A stretch of 64,000 bases of DNA from Odobenus rosmarus divergens (GCF_000321225.1 NW_004451419.1:946413-1010412), one strand, 5' to 3'; positions 40,671-51,010 are shown, counted from the stretch's first letter. The notes: a model not told the origin generated them from the letters alone. A program made the numbers and translations.

Positions 40671-41777
40671 ATGGCTAAAATTAACAAGTCAGGAAACGAC
40701 AGATGTTGGCAGGGATGCAGAGAAAGGGGAACCCTCCTACACTGTTGGTGGAAATGCAAGCTGGTGCAANNNNNNNNNNNNNNNNNNNNNNNNNNNNNNN
40801 NNNNNNNNNNNNNNNNNNNNNNNNNNNNNNNNNNNNNNNNNNNNNNNNNNNNNNNNNNNNNNNNNNNNNNNNNNNNNNNNNNNNNNNNNNNNNNNNNNNN
40901 NNNNNNNNNNNNNNNNNNNNNNNNNNNNNNNNNNNNNNNNNNNNNNNNNNNNNNNNNNNNNNNNNNNNNNNNNNNNNNNNNNNNNNNNNNNNNNNNNNNN
41001 NNNNNNNNNNNNNNNNNNNNNNNNNNNNNNNNNNNNNNNNNNNNNNNNNNNNNNNNNNNNNNNNNNNNNNNNNNNNNNNNNNNNNNNNNNNNNNNNNNNN
41101 NNNNNNNNNNNNNNNNNNNNNNNNNNNNNNNNNNNNNNNNNNNNNNNNNNNNNNNNNNNNNNNNNNNNNNNNNNNNNNNNNNNNNNNNNNNNNNNNNNNN
41201 NNNNNNNNNNNNNNNNNNNNNNNNNNNNNNNNNNNNNNNNNNNNNNNNNNNNNNNNNNNNNNNNNNNNNNNNNNNNNNNNNNNNNNNNNNNNNNNNNNNN
41301 NNNNNNNNNNNNNNNNNNNNNNNNNNNNNNNNNNNNNNNNNNNNNNNNNNNNNNNNNNNNNNNNNNNNNNNNNNNNNNNNNNNNNNNNNNNNNNNNNNNN
41401 NNNNNNNNNNNNNNNNNNNNNNNNNNNNNNNNNNNNNNNNNNNNNNNNNNNNNNNNNNNNNNNNNNNNNNNNNNNNNNNNNNNNNNNNNNNNNNNNNNNN
41501 NNNNNNNNNNNNNNNNNNNNNNNNNNNNNNNNNNNNNNNNNNNNNNNNNNNNNNNNNNNNNNNNNNNNNNNNNNNNNNNNNNNNNNNNNNNNNNNNNNNN
41601 NNNNNNNNNNNNNNNNNNNNNNNNNNNNNNNNNNNNNNNNNNNNNNNNNNNNNNNNNNNNNNNNNNNNNAGCACTGGGTGTTATGCACAAACAATGAATC
41701 ATGGAACACTACATCAAAAACTAATGATGTAATGTATGGTGATTGACATAACAATAAAAAATTATTTAAAAAAAAAA
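40671..41777 (+). mobile_element. 5'-truncated young carnivore L1 spanning the assembly gap
   Basis: The left piece (40671-40769, gtcaggaaacgacagatgtt, gggatgcagagaaaggggaa, cactgttggtggaaatgcaa) is late ORF2. The right piece (41670-41777, cactgggtgttatgcacaaa, atgaatcatggaacactaca, then poly(A)) is the L1 3' end. A perfect 17-bp duplication aagatgtggcccattcc flanks it (40654-40670, 41778-41794). Similarity to carnivore consensus suggests recent insertion. Confidence 0.93.
40770..41669. other. Assembly gap (900 N)
   Basis: Exactly 900 unresolved bases, all inside the L1. Frames reported across it are meaningless. Confidence 1.
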
Positions 41778-41881
41778 AAGATGTGGCCCATTCCTGGGTC
41801 ACCAGGCCCCAAGCAGTGGCTCCAAAAGACAAATAAGTCAATAAAATCGGATATGAACACCCCAGAGCAGCAATAACCAGT

Positions 41882-42040
41882 AGCCTATATTGAGTATTTA
41901 TTACACACAGAACATTTGCAGCTGTTTAACCTCGTCTAGGAGGCGGGGAAAGAGAAGCATGCATGCGTAAGGTCATATGGCTCAAAAGTAGGAGACCTGG
42001 ACTTGAACCAGGGTATTTCGGACTCCAGAGACCCTGCCCT
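41882..42040 (-). repeat. MIR remnant
   Basis: tattgagtatttattacaca, cgtaaggtcatatggctcaa and cctggacttgaaccagggta. Confidence 0.7.
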
Positions 42041-42234
42041 TAGCTCACAGTCCATCACCTCCCCGAAGAAGCAAAGCAAAGAAAACCAGGTTTGCAAATT
42101 GCAACAGGCCAGAGGCCTTGATCTCTCCTGTGGGTGACAAGAGAGGACACGAGACCCAGCAGCTAGGGCAGCAAGAGTGCCCCACCGCGCCCTCCAGAAA
42201 GGCCCCCCCTCCCCCACCCCGGTTTCCCTGCCGT
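42041..42234. other. Single-copy sequence
   Basis: Nothing recognised. Confidence 0.4.
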
Positions 42235-42350
42235 CCCAGGGAAGGTCAGCAGCGAGCATGTTAAATAAGGACATAAATTTGTCATGAAGTCCTGGAAATG
42301 AACGAGGCTTATCATTTATGGATGGAATAATTAAGCCACTGTGCTCAGTG
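42235..42350. promoter_or_regulatory. Possible conserved non-coding block
   Basis: catgttaaataaggacataa, atttgtcatgaagtcctgga, ggcttatcatttatggatgg and aataattaagccactgtgct. Confidence 0.42.
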
Positions 42351-42634
42351 GTTCCCTGAGACCCGTGCCCAGGGACCAGCTGGGGCACTTCTCTGGCACC
42401 GTCCCCACCCCTCGGCCTCTAGATCCAGACCCTGAGACACGCAGACTCCACTAGCAGCCACGGCTGTTGCCTACAAGTATGTCCTAGCGATAGTCCCTGC
42501 CTCGTGATGTCATAACAGCCCTGGCTAATCCCAGGGAGACTTCTCTGGAAGGTTCGCCTTTGGGGTGTCCCAGCCCTTTAGGTGGAGGTGGTGGTCCTGG
42601 CTTCTTGGGATGTAAAGAGGCTTCCTCATATGGT
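42351..42634. other. Single-copy sequence
   Basis: Nothing recognised. Confidence 0.4.
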
Positions 42635-42752
42635 AGAGAGTGTAAGAAATTTAGATTCAAATCCCAACTCTCTCACTCCAGCTGTGTGCGTCTGGGCTAG
42701 TCACTCCACCTTCCTGGGCCTTTGGTTTCTCCTCTCAAAAATGGGTAAAATA

Positions 42753-42846
42753 GGGGTGCCTGCCTGGCTCAGTCAGTAGAACATGTGGCTTTTGATCTCA
42801 AGGTTTTACATTGGATGTAGAGATTACTTAAAAGTAAAAAATCTTG
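42753..42846 (+). mobile_element. Old short CAN-SINE
   Basis: ggggtgcctgcctggctcag head and tagagattacttaaaagtaa end. Its 16-bp target duplication brackets the whole nest (42737-42752 and 43044-43059, two mismatches). Confidence 0.9.
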
Positions 42847-43040
42847 GGACGCCTGGGTGGCTCAGTCGGTTCACTGCCTTCAGCTCAGGTCCCGATCCTG
42901 GGGTCCTGGGATCGAGTCTGGCATCAGGCTCCTTGCTCAGCGGGGAAGCTGATTCTCCCTCCGTCTGCCACTCCCCCTGCTTATTCTCTCTCTTTCTCTG
43001 ACAAATAAATAAATAAAATCTTTTAAAAAAATAAGATCTT
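42847..43040 (+). mobile_element. CAN-SINE inserted in the tail of the older SINE
   Basis: gggacgcctgggtggctcag head, CT tract and aaataaataaataaaatctt tail. Lies inside the A-rich tail of the older copy. Confidence 0.95.
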
Positions 43041-43140
43041 TTTAAAAATGGACAAAATAATTATTTTATGGGTTATGTGGAGAATCGAATTAAATAATAG
43101 TTATAAAGTACCAAGTGAGGGTCTGGCACAGCATTTTATT

Positions 43141-43361
43141 CCTTTCTCCCAACAGAACAGGCAAGCATCCTTGATCAAGGATGCACAGCGGTGAGCAAAA
43201 AGTGTGCGCTTACTGTCTTCACCTGGAGTTCCTGTCACCTGTCACGTGTGGGAAGGCTCAGCCCGTTCCCCCAAAAAAGGCTGAGGCCCCCGACCCCTCC
43301 CTGCCCCCAGCTACGCCAGGTCAGGGGAAAGAAGAGGTATTTATAAAGGCGGCCGTAACCA
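43141..43361. other. Single-copy sequence
   Basis: Nothing recognised. Confidence 0.4.
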
Positions 43362-43560
43362 CTAACATTTATAGAGTTCTTGCAGTGGCCAGGCATTGTC
43401 CTAGGGGCTCTGCAGTTATGATCTCACTTCTTTCTCCAGACGACCCTTGGAAGCAGGAACCATTGTTCTCCCCATTTTAGAGGTGAGGAAGTGGAGGCTC
43501 ATGCTCAGACCCTTGACTTTGAGTCACTCAGCCAAGAAGTGGAATTTGTGGGTGCGGTTT
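43362..43560 (-). repeat. MIR, nearly full length
   Basis: catttatagagttcttgcag, ctccccattttagaggtgag and gaagtggaggctcatgctca. Confidence 0.8.
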
Positions 43561-43899
43561 CCTAGGTCCCAGCAGTGCCAGGCTTGGGAGGAAGGTGGCA
43601 GATTAGGTTTATTTGGAGTCTGAAAGAGATGTCACGGGACTAGACCAGCGCTCTCCAGAATTCCAGCTTTGATATTCCATGTTCTTGAATGGGTTCGAGC
43701 CCTCATGTTACAGTTGGGAAGACTGAGGCCCAGCCATCAGAGGCAGAACCTTGGCGCTTGCCCCCCAGTTCTCCTGGGCCTGTCCCATCAGTCGTGGACA
43801 CCAAGACTGGCACCACTAGAGAGGTCTCTGGCACCTGCCTTGGGGAGGAGTCTGGACCGTCCTCCCCTCCCTACCCCACCCACCCTCCGTCACCATGGC
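43561..43899. other. Mostly single-copy sequence
   Basis: A MIR-like tgttacagttgggaagactg at about 43705. Otherwise nothing. Confidence 0.4.
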
Positions 43900-44260
43900 A
43901 ACCATGCAGGTGAGCCTCATCACCGCTAATCCTCTAATTACCAGCCACCTCTTCAATCGGCTGTAATTACTTTGGGGACACAGTTAACCTCTCATTAGGA
44001 ACGCACGGCCGCTTTCTCCAAAAGCGCAGCGGTGACATGCCTAGTAATTTACCGCCCCGGCTTGCGGGGCCGCTTTGTGTTTAACTCGGGCGCCATCGCA
44101 TCCCTGTCATTACTCCAGCCCGGTTGTCATGACGATTAATCATTCAATCCCTCACCAGCAACTTTTGCCAAATGTCACCCCGCTCTTGATCAAAATCCAT
44201 CCTGCAGCCCGACACTGGGGGACTAATGACTTGGAAATAGGCTTCTCCATTCCCAAGAGC
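43900..44260. promoter_or_regulatory. Candidate conserved non-coding element
   Basis: Repeat-free 360 bp rich in homeodomain cores: ctaatcctctaattaccagc, cggctgtaattactttgggg, gcctagtaatttaccgcccc, gacgattaatcattcaatcc and gggactaatgacttggaaat. It also has an unusually high CpG count (gcacggccgctttctccaaa, cggcttgcggggccgctttg). No sustained frame. Confidence 0.52.
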
Positions 44261-44334
44261 TTTTCCCCAAGACTCCTTCTCAGCTCCCTCCAGAAGGGAA
44301 GAGGAGGGTCTGAGCTGACCATGGTGGTGGTGGT

Positions 44335-44525
44335 GGTGATGACGGCATGTGTTGGGTGCTTATCCTGCGCTAGGCACCTGAGGGGCATTGATGCGTTTAA
44401 CCCTCATGACAAAGCACTCCCTGGAAGGGGGAAGGGAGGCTCAGAGAAGCTGGTGGTTTGACAGCAAGGAATATGGAGAGACTCTAACTCAGACCTGTCT
44501 GACTCCAAAGCTGAGCTCTTTTTAC
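44335..44525 (-). repeat. MIR, nearly full length
   Basis: tgcgctaggcacctgagggg, tgatgcgtttaaccctcatg and cagacctgtctgactccaaa. Confidence 0.8.
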
Positions 44526-44814
44526 CAAACCGCAAGGGTAATAAAAATCACTTACTTGCAAGATCCTGGAATGTCCATTTGGGCAGCTTTGTAGAAATTA
44601 GCTGGCCCGTTAAACTCAAGGCAGAAAACCTTAAGAGACAACTCTGGGCACTTTATGATAAGGAGCCCAATCTGGAGTGAGCAGCTAACTGTCATGAATA
44701 CCTATGTCTCAAACAACATGCAGCAACATCCAGCAGATAGTGACCTCACAACGCAGATGGAGAAATAGGCTGAAACATATCGGTAATGGGTCCATGAAAT
44801 GATCTAGACTGAGA
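44526..44814. other. Single-copy sequence
   Basis: Nothing recognised. Confidence 0.4.
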
Positions 44815-44985
44815 TTCTTGGCCTGGGGTCACTGGCGCTTTATCATGGACTTCAGTGGCCCGTGAGCCCCCTGAAAATGCAGGATACGTTGTGATTGGAT
44901 GTGAGTATGTGCATTTTTCTAGGGAGATGCTACAAAAAAGCAACAACAACAACAACAAAAAACGTTAAGAACTACTGCTCTAGTA
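44815..44985 (+). repeat. Old interspersed repeat, family not assigned
   Basis: gatgtgagtatgtgcatttt, tctagggagatgctac and the terminal gttaagaactactgctct match a second copy at 49475-49665. Contains a (CAA)n patch at 44939-44957. Confidence 0.5.
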
Positions 44986-44994
44986 CATTTCTCT

Positions 44995-45120
44995 TACCTC
45001 TCCCCACATCCTTATTTTACAGAAGGGGGTACTGAGGCCCAGAGAGGAACCAAGACTTGCCCAAAGTTCCATAACAATTCCGGGTGGGAACTGCTGGTCC
45101 AAGCCAGTGTGGACTCTTTC
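44995..45120 (-). repeat. MIR remnant
   Basis: ttattttacagaagggggta, ctgaggcccagagaggaacc and aagacttgcccaaagttcca. Confidence 0.75.
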
Positions 45121-45289
45121 TCAAGTGCTCAGGGCATCCAAGTACGTCTGCACCAGGGGAGGAACTCCTCCTTCTTCAGAATGGCTTCCAATCCCCCTAG
45201 CCCCCAGCCTCCTGAGAAAGCCCAACCCCCCATCCTGCTAAAGGAATCTTTCTGAGGCCCCTCCCAGGGAATGTTCCTGCTGGCTGGGC
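45121..45289. other. Single-copy sequence
   Basis: Nothing recognised. Confidence 0.4.
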
Positions 45290-45405
45290 CGCCAGCATGT
45301 GTGAAACATAATTACAGCACGTTGTAAATGGCATTAACAGACTGTTGCAGCAGCCACATGGTATTAGCAAACTGCTCCGTCTTCATCATGCAGTCCCCGT
45401 AGCCT
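45290..45405. promoter_or_regulatory. Possible conserved non-coding block
   Basis: gtgtgaaacataattacagc, gttgtaaatggcattaacag and catggtattagcaaactgct, with the near-repeat 'ggcattaacagactg'/'ggtattagcaaactg'. Confidence 0.4.
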
Positions 45406-45619
45406 CTGGGCTAGAGCACTTCCCAAGGGGTCTTCCAGGTCCAAGTTGCAGAAGTCTCCTGGCAGGGGACTGTGGGCAGGGGCAGTAATTCAGCTCACAG
45501 AGGCCTGGAGATCCCCCCCGCCAACCAAGACTTTCTGAGGTCTCTGCAAAGAGCCAAGTAGAAACTTAGGAAATCTGATTTGTAAACCCTGTTCAGCCTT
45601 GAAGAACTAGCCTTTATCA
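45406..45619. other. Single-copy sequence
   Basis: Nothing recognised. Confidence 0.4.
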
Positions 45620-45810
45620 GGAAGCTGCTTATGAGCCAGGCACTGTGGAATGTGATCTCATGTATACCTTTATAAAGCACAACCGAAAAGATCGTATTCT
45701 TCACTCTGCTCTAGAGATCAGTTAACTGAGGATCAGAAGGAAAGGTGACAGGCCCAAGTCCCTTCAGCTAACAAGCAGCAGCTGTAGGATCCGAACCAAG
45801 CTCTGATACC
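45620..45810 (-). repeat. MIR remnant
   Basis: ttatgagccaggcactgtgg, tgatctcatgtataccttta and gtgacaggcccaagtccctt. Confidence 0.75.
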
Positions 45811-46029
45811 GCTGGTACTTCTGCTTTTCCCTACATCCTGTTGTCTCCTTGGAAGAGTCTCTGATCAGTTTTCTGCCAATGGATACTATAGCCTTAAAGG
45901 TAATTCCCTAAAACTACCAGCCCACCAGAAACTTAACAGCCCCTGAGCTCTGCTCACTGGGGTTTCCACGAGAGCAACATAGTAACAACACGGTAGTAGT
46001 CAAGATTATAACAAATATGGTGTGTTTCC
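45811..46029. other. Single-copy sequence
   Basis: Nothing recognised. Confidence 0.4.
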
Positions 46030-46190
46030 ATACAGTTTCTTCTATGTTCTTTGTAGCAAATCCATGAAGGAAAGAACACATCTTATTTGAGAGAGTTGAG
46101 AACTAAGGCCCAGAGGGGCAAAGTGACTTGCCCAAGGCTCCACAGCAAGTTTGTGGTGGAGGTAGAATGAACTCCCCTTGTCTCCTGATT
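46030..46190 (-). repeat. MIR remnant
   Basis: aactaaggcccagaggggca, then aagtgacttgcccaaggctc. Confidence 0.78.
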
Positions 46191-46299
46191 CCGGGTCCTG
46201 GTTCTTTTCCAAGCCACTGAGAAAGTATTCATAGGCCTGCGGCCGGGGACTGAGCAGGGGCATTTACTCTTCCGGGTGCCTCCTGCCCTCCCACCTGCC

Positions 46300-46500
46300 C
46301 TGTGGGTACCGGTGATTTATGCTTTATCCAGGAGGCCCCCAGGCTGCAGGCAGCAGGATGGGCTGCCTCCCGACTGGTAAGCAAATCCCCTGCTGAGCAG
46401 GTCATATTTTATCCGGGCCGCCACCTGCCAGCTCATTTGCTTACAGATACAGGTGCTTCATCAGGGAGGAATTAGCGATTACTTAGCCCAGAGACCCTGG
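46300..46500. promoter_or_regulatory. Candidate conserved non-coding element
   Basis: ggtgatttatgctttatcca, gactggtaagcaaatcccct, caggtcatattttatccggg, ccagctcatttgcttacaga and gaattagcgattacttagcc. Repeat-free with paired TTTATCC sites. Confidence 0.43.
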
Positions 46501-46794
46501 CAGACAGAAGGGCAAGCCAAGGGCCATAGCTGGGGTGGGAAGTCAGGAGCCTATCTGTGAGGTCTCTATCTCCTCCCGGGCCCCTTAGCCTTGCTCTGGA
46601 ACCAAAGGGTAAGAGTTAGGGATAGACGAAGAAAAGACTTCTCTGCTTGGAGGGAAACTGACCTCCCGCTCCCACCCACATCCATATTTTACCAGTCCTC
46701 CCAGGGTGGGTGCCAATATGCCTATTCCCTGCAGCCTCCCCAGATCCTCCACTTAACTGCCAAAAATAACAAGATAGTAAATCTAACAGTCTCA
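46501..46794. other. Single-copy sequence
   Basis: Nothing recognised. Confidence 0.4.
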
Positions 46795-46985
46795 CAACGT
46801 TTATTGGTGCCTGGTACTCTAGATGCATTGCCTCCTTTAATCCAAATTAATTAATAGTCGGCATTTTAAAATCCCCATTTTACAGATGAAGAAATGAGCT
46901 CAGAACGATTAAGTAGTTTGCTCAAGGTCACACAGTAGGTAAGCTACAGAACTCAGGTTTCTCTGATTTCAGATCTCCTCTCCCA
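46795..46985 (-). repeat. MIR, nearly full length
   Basis: cgtttattggtgcctggtac, cccattttacagatgaagaa and gctcaaggtcacacagtagg. Confidence 0.88.
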
Positions 46986-47077
46986 ACCAGGACATAGTGT
47001 CTTCAGGCTGTTCTGTACTTTGCTTGTTAAATTTTATTTACTCGTTTCTCTATTTACTGTTTTTTAAAATAATTTTT

Positions 47078-47272
47078 TAAAGATTTTATTTATTTATTTT
47101 AGAGAGAGAGTGTGCACGCAGGGAGGGGGGCAGAGAGAGAGACAGAGGTGACAAGCAGACTCCGCACTCAGCGCAGAGCCTGTTGTGGGGCTTGGTCCCA
47201 CAGCCCTGAGATCACGACCTCAGCCGAAACCAAGAGTCAGCTGCCCAACCAACTGAGCCACCCAGATGCCCC
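47078..47272 (-). mobile_element. CAN-SINE, antisense
   Basis: attttatttatttattttag to gagccacccagatgcccc. Flanked by taaataattttt-type duplication taaaataattttt (47065-47077, 47273-47285). Confidence 0.93.
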
Positions 47273-47753
47273 TAAAATAATTTTTAATCTCGGAACAATT
47301 TGAGACTTACAGAAAAATTACACAGGTAATACAAAGATTCCCCATATACCCCACACCCAGTTTCCCTTACTATCAACATCCTACAATGAACTAATATTGA
47401 TACATTATTATTAACTACAGTCCATTCTTTATTCTGATTTCTTTAGTTTCTACCTAATGTCCTTTTTCTGTTCCAGGATCCCACCCACGGTACCACAGTG
47501 CATTCAGTTGTTGCTTCTTCTTAGGGTCCTCTTGGCTGCGACAGTTTCTCGGATTTTCCTTGTTTTTGGTGACTTTGACAATCTTGAGGAGTACCGTTCA
47601 GGTATTTTATGGAATGTACCACAACTGAGATTTGTCTGATATTTTTCTCATAGTTTGACTGAGGTTAGTGTGTTTTAGGAAGACCACAGAGGTCAAGTGC
47701 CGCTCTCATCATGTCAAGGGTATGCACTATGAATTTGAAATATCACTATTGAT

Positions 47754-47950
47754 ATTTTTTTTTAAAGATTTTATTTATTTATTTGAGAGAGAGAGAATGA
47801 GAGATAGAGAGCATGAGAGGGAAGAGGGTCAGAGGGAGAAGCAGACTCCCCACCGAGCAGGGAGCCCGACGTGGGACTCGATCCCGGGACTCCAGGATCA
47901 TGACCTGAGCCGAAGGCAGTTGCTTAACCAACTGAGCCACCCAGGCGCCC
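47754..47950 (-). mobile_element. Young full-length CAN-SINE, antisense
   Basis: Complete copy with a perfect duplication atcactattgat (47742-47753, 47951-47962). Confidence 0.97.
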
Positions 47951-48340
47951 ATCACTATTGATCTTAATCATGCTCATGTGGCTGGAGTAGCATTTGTCTG
48001 GCTTTTTCACGGGAAAGTGACTTTTCCCCTTCTGTGCATACTGTTCTCTTTAGACTTAAGGACTGGGGAGTTATGTTCCCACTCCTGGAGGGCAGAGTAT
48101 CTACATAAATTATTTGGAATTCTTCTGCACAGGGGATTTGTATATTCTCCCTTTTGTTTATTGATTCAGTCATTTATTTATACCAGTTTGGACTCATGGA
48201 TATTTATTTTATACTTTGGGTTATAATCCAATACTCTGTGGTTTTTAAGTGACACTTGGTTCATTCTTCCTTGGTTTATCAGCATTTCCCAAGATCTATT
48301 CTGAGACAATCTCATTCCATGGGATTTTTAATAGGCAATC

Positions 48341-48671
48341 CTCTTAAAATAGGTTCTAGAGACAAGTCATTTGGGGTAATAGTGGTTGAAAAGGGTTGAA
48401 AAGAGATCTTGACTGTAGGACTTGTCAGATCTTTTAATGTGCTAACAATGTGAGTAGTGAATCACCCAGAGGGGGATCTAATAGGCAATATTTCCCACAT
48501 TTCTTTTCCTGACACCCTGGGGTAGGGCGGGGAAGACACATATGAGAAAATAATCTTAACTATGTATCTCATCTTCCCCTGGAGACCAGAAATTCTTGAA
48601 AGCAAAGATGATGCTTTCTTCTATCTTTATCTATAGAAATTCACACCAAGGAGGTGCTAAGGGAACATAGT
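48341..48671. other. Single-copy sequence
   Basis: Possibly further eroded L1. Nothing definite. Confidence 0.35.
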
Positions 48672-49110
48672 TGGATATGGAAGGATGGATGATGGATGGA
48701 TGGGTGGATGGATGGATGGATGAGATGGATACATGGATAGATGAACAGACAAAGGATTTGTAGTTGGTAGATGGATGGATGAGCAGGTTGGTAGGTGGAC
48801 TGGTAGGTGGGTGGAAGGATGGATGGATGGATGAGCAGGTTGGTAGGTGGATGGATGGATGGATGGTTGGATGGATGGATGGATGGATGGATAGATGGAT
48901 GGATGAGCAGGTTGGTAGGTGGATGGATGGATGGATGGATGGATGGATGGATAGATGGATGGATGAGCAGGTTGGTAGGTGGATGGATGGATGGATGGAT
49001 GGATGGTTGGATAGATGGATGGATGAGCAGGTTGGTAGGTGGATGGATGGGTGGATGGATAAATGGATGAATGCACAGGTGAGCTGGATACATGGATAGA
49101 TGAACAGACA
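48672..49110 (+). repeat. (GGAT)n array with ~60-bp higher-order unit
   Basis: The marker gagcaggttggtaggtgg recurs at 48781, 48833, 48905, 48965 and 49025 (spacings 52, 72, 60, 60). The edge sequence tggatacatggatagatgaa occurs at both ends about 360 bp apart. Open frames (Ser-Ile-His-Pro or Met-Asp-Gly-Trp repeats) are artefacts. Confidence 0.95.
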
Positions 49111-49227
49111 GAAGGAGCAGGAAAACCAGGCCTTTGACTCCCTTCTTTCTCCCTGCAAAGGCATAACCAGGGCATTTGCCCACAAGGAAAAAGCCTCCAC
49201 CTTGACTAGAACAGCTCTGATATCAGA

Positions 49228-49400
49228 CAACCAAGATGCAGGTCCTGGCCCTGTCACCGGCTGTATGAGCTTGGACAAGTCTCTTGGACTCTTTGGGACA
49301 GGTTCTTCATCTGTCATAAGGGACTAGTTACTATACCTCAGGGTTGCTGACAGCCTTCGATGAATTAATACATGTAAAGTCAGCTCATTAGATGCCAATT
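49228..49400 (+). repeat. MIR, nearly full length
   Basis: tatgagcttggacaagtctc, ggttcttcatctgtcataag and atgaattaatacatgtaaag. Confidence 0.85.
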
Positions 49401-49474
49401 TCCTTCCTTCCTTCTTCTCTTCTGGCTCTGGGGAAGAATCCAGTGCCCTGATAACCCCTCTGGAGGGAGGGGCA

Positions 49475-49665
49475 GCAGAACCTGAAGCTTGTAGGGTGGG
49501 AGTTCTTTGGGGTCCATGGATAGGTTTTACTGTGTTCATAAGCCCTTGAAATAATATAGCAAAACTGTGTGTGTGCAGATGCATTTTTCTGGATAGAGAG
49601 TCTATAGCTTCTATCAAATGCCCAAAGGGGTCCATGACCCCCAAAAAGCCAAGGACTCTGAGGGC
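49475..49665 (+). repeat. Old interspersed repeat, second copy of unassigned family
   Basis: agttctttggggtccatgga, gcagatgcatttttctggat, agagtctatagcttctatca and ggggtccatgacccccaaaa. Shares its second half with 44815-44985. Confidence 0.5.
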
Positions 49666-49884
49666 CTGGTCCAGATTATCGTTGCGTGCTATCCAGCCCC
49701 AGACTCCAGGCTCCGTCCTCAGGCCATTTACCAGCTTTACTAGTCGTCAGACCCCAGCCCAGTTCTTCACCTGCCACAGAGAGAGAGACAGGCAGACCCA
49801 GTTCTCAGGAGGGTGCAGGCCAGGATCTGGGCTGGTGCCAGGGAATTTAGGCCCAAAGATGTATGGGGGGCCCCACGTGTCATC
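49666..49884. other. Single-copy or eroded MIR sequence
   Basis: gccatttaccagctttacta hints at a sense MIR. Otherwise nothing. Confidence 0.35.
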
Positions 49885-50065
49885 TCCTTCAATTGTCCCC
49901 AAGCCCTGGGACAGAAGAGCTGTTAGCATCCCCGTTTTAGAGATGAGGAAGTCGAGGTCGGGGCAGAGGAGTGGGAGGGCAAACAGAGCTAGAGGCAGCG
50001 CTGGGATTCAGATCCAGTGCTGGCTGATTCTGGAGCCATGCTCTCTCCATGGTGTTGCGGGGGCC
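49885..50065 (-). repeat. MIR remnant
   Basis: catccccgttttagagatga, then ggaagtcgaggtcggggcag and tgggattcagatccagtgct. Confidence 0.75.
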
Positions 50066-50899
50066 CAAGGCAATGCCTGGGGGTCCTAAGGTGGGAACAG
50101 GGCTGCAGGCTACACTTGTTCAGTTCTGTACCCAGAGGCACCTGGTTGAGGCAGTGAGATTGGAGGTGAAATGTACCTGAAATTCAGCTCGATGTCCACT
50201 AGCTGAGTGGACTTTCTTGTACCAAGAGCCTTCAAGAGCCTAAAGAAAATGCAGCCTTTTGGTAACTCTTGTACCCAGAAGGGTGATTTTTCCTAATCGG
50301 TCTGCCCAGACAGGATGCTTTTTCCTAATGCCAACAAAGCCCTCACGTGAGCTTCCTGAACTCCTGATGGAAACACATCAGCAGGTGCTGAGAACCTCTG
50401 CCCAGCTTCTAAGATGACACTTTCGAGGTGGGGTCCCAGGGGGTCTCTGTACCAGAAACAGCCAGCCCAGCCTCAGCAGATGGGAGACAGTTGCTGACAT
50501 TCTCCCAGGAAAGGTGGGGCAGGGCGAGGAGGGGGATGGGACGTCATCTGCTCCGCTCAGCTGCACTAGATCATCCCCTCCTACCCCACTTAGCCCGTCT
50601 TCCACCCTCCTCTACCCTCCAGGCATGGAAGGCAGGACCTCATCTGTGGTCATTTCCTGAGCCACCTGGATCTGAAACCCAGTACCATCTATCTAGGGAA
50701 GGGCGGGCAGGCCCTCCTGATCCCCCAGAATATGCCTTCCGCCTGCCCCCCCCGCCCCCGCCCCGCAAAGCCGGCATCTCCTCCCCAGGCAGGCCCAATG
50801 GCCACTTCTAAGGAATGATCACTCAGGTCCTCCAGCACTCAGCACCCATGGCCCCCTTTCCCCTCACCTTCCGATCTCCCCCCTTCCTGGCCACCACCT
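50066..50899. other. Unassigned sequence
   Basis: 50255-50330 carries two near copies of gatgctttttcctaatgcc (gtgatttttcctaatcg and gatgctttttcctaatg). The rest is GC-rich single-copy sequence. Confidence 0.35.
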
Positions 50900-51010
50900 C
50901 TGGCCTGATTAATTCCCCCAAATCCACCATGCCACAGGGACTAATCAGGCTCATGGCCCACTAATTGGCACTCAGAGATCTGCCAAATGGCTGTTTGTGA
51001 GATTCCCAGG
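50900..51010. other. Possible conserved non-coding block
   Basis: gcctgattaattcccccaaa, ggactaatcaggctcatggc and cactaattggcactcagaga: three ATTA/TAAT sites within 80 bp, repeat-free. Confidence 0.35.

Larger units (their letters stand above)
42635..43140 (+). repeat. MIR split by two nested SINEs
   Basis: Left part (gattcaaatcccaactctct, cagctgtgtgcgtctgggct) ends at aaaaatgggtaaaata (42737-42752). The MIR resumes at 43060 with a gtggagaatcgaattaaata-type middle and ends with ggtctggcacagcatttta. Confidence 0.88.
47030..48340 (-). mobile_element. Old L1M 3' region, antisense, split by two SINEs
   Basis: ttgagacttacagaaaaatt, tactatcaacatcctacaat, cctctttctgttccagg-like sequence, gtgactttgacaatcttgag, ggcagagtatctacataaat and actcatggatatttatttta run colinearly once the SINEs at 47078-47272 and 47754-47950 are removed. 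No ORF remains. Confidence 0.75.

Noticed and set aside
40639..41841. Open frames of 320-386 codons
   Set aside because: They consist of the 900-base gap; the flanks are an L1.
48631..49327. Ser-Ile-His-Pro and Met-Asp-Gly-Trp repeat frames
   Set aside because: Read-through of the GGAT minisatellite.
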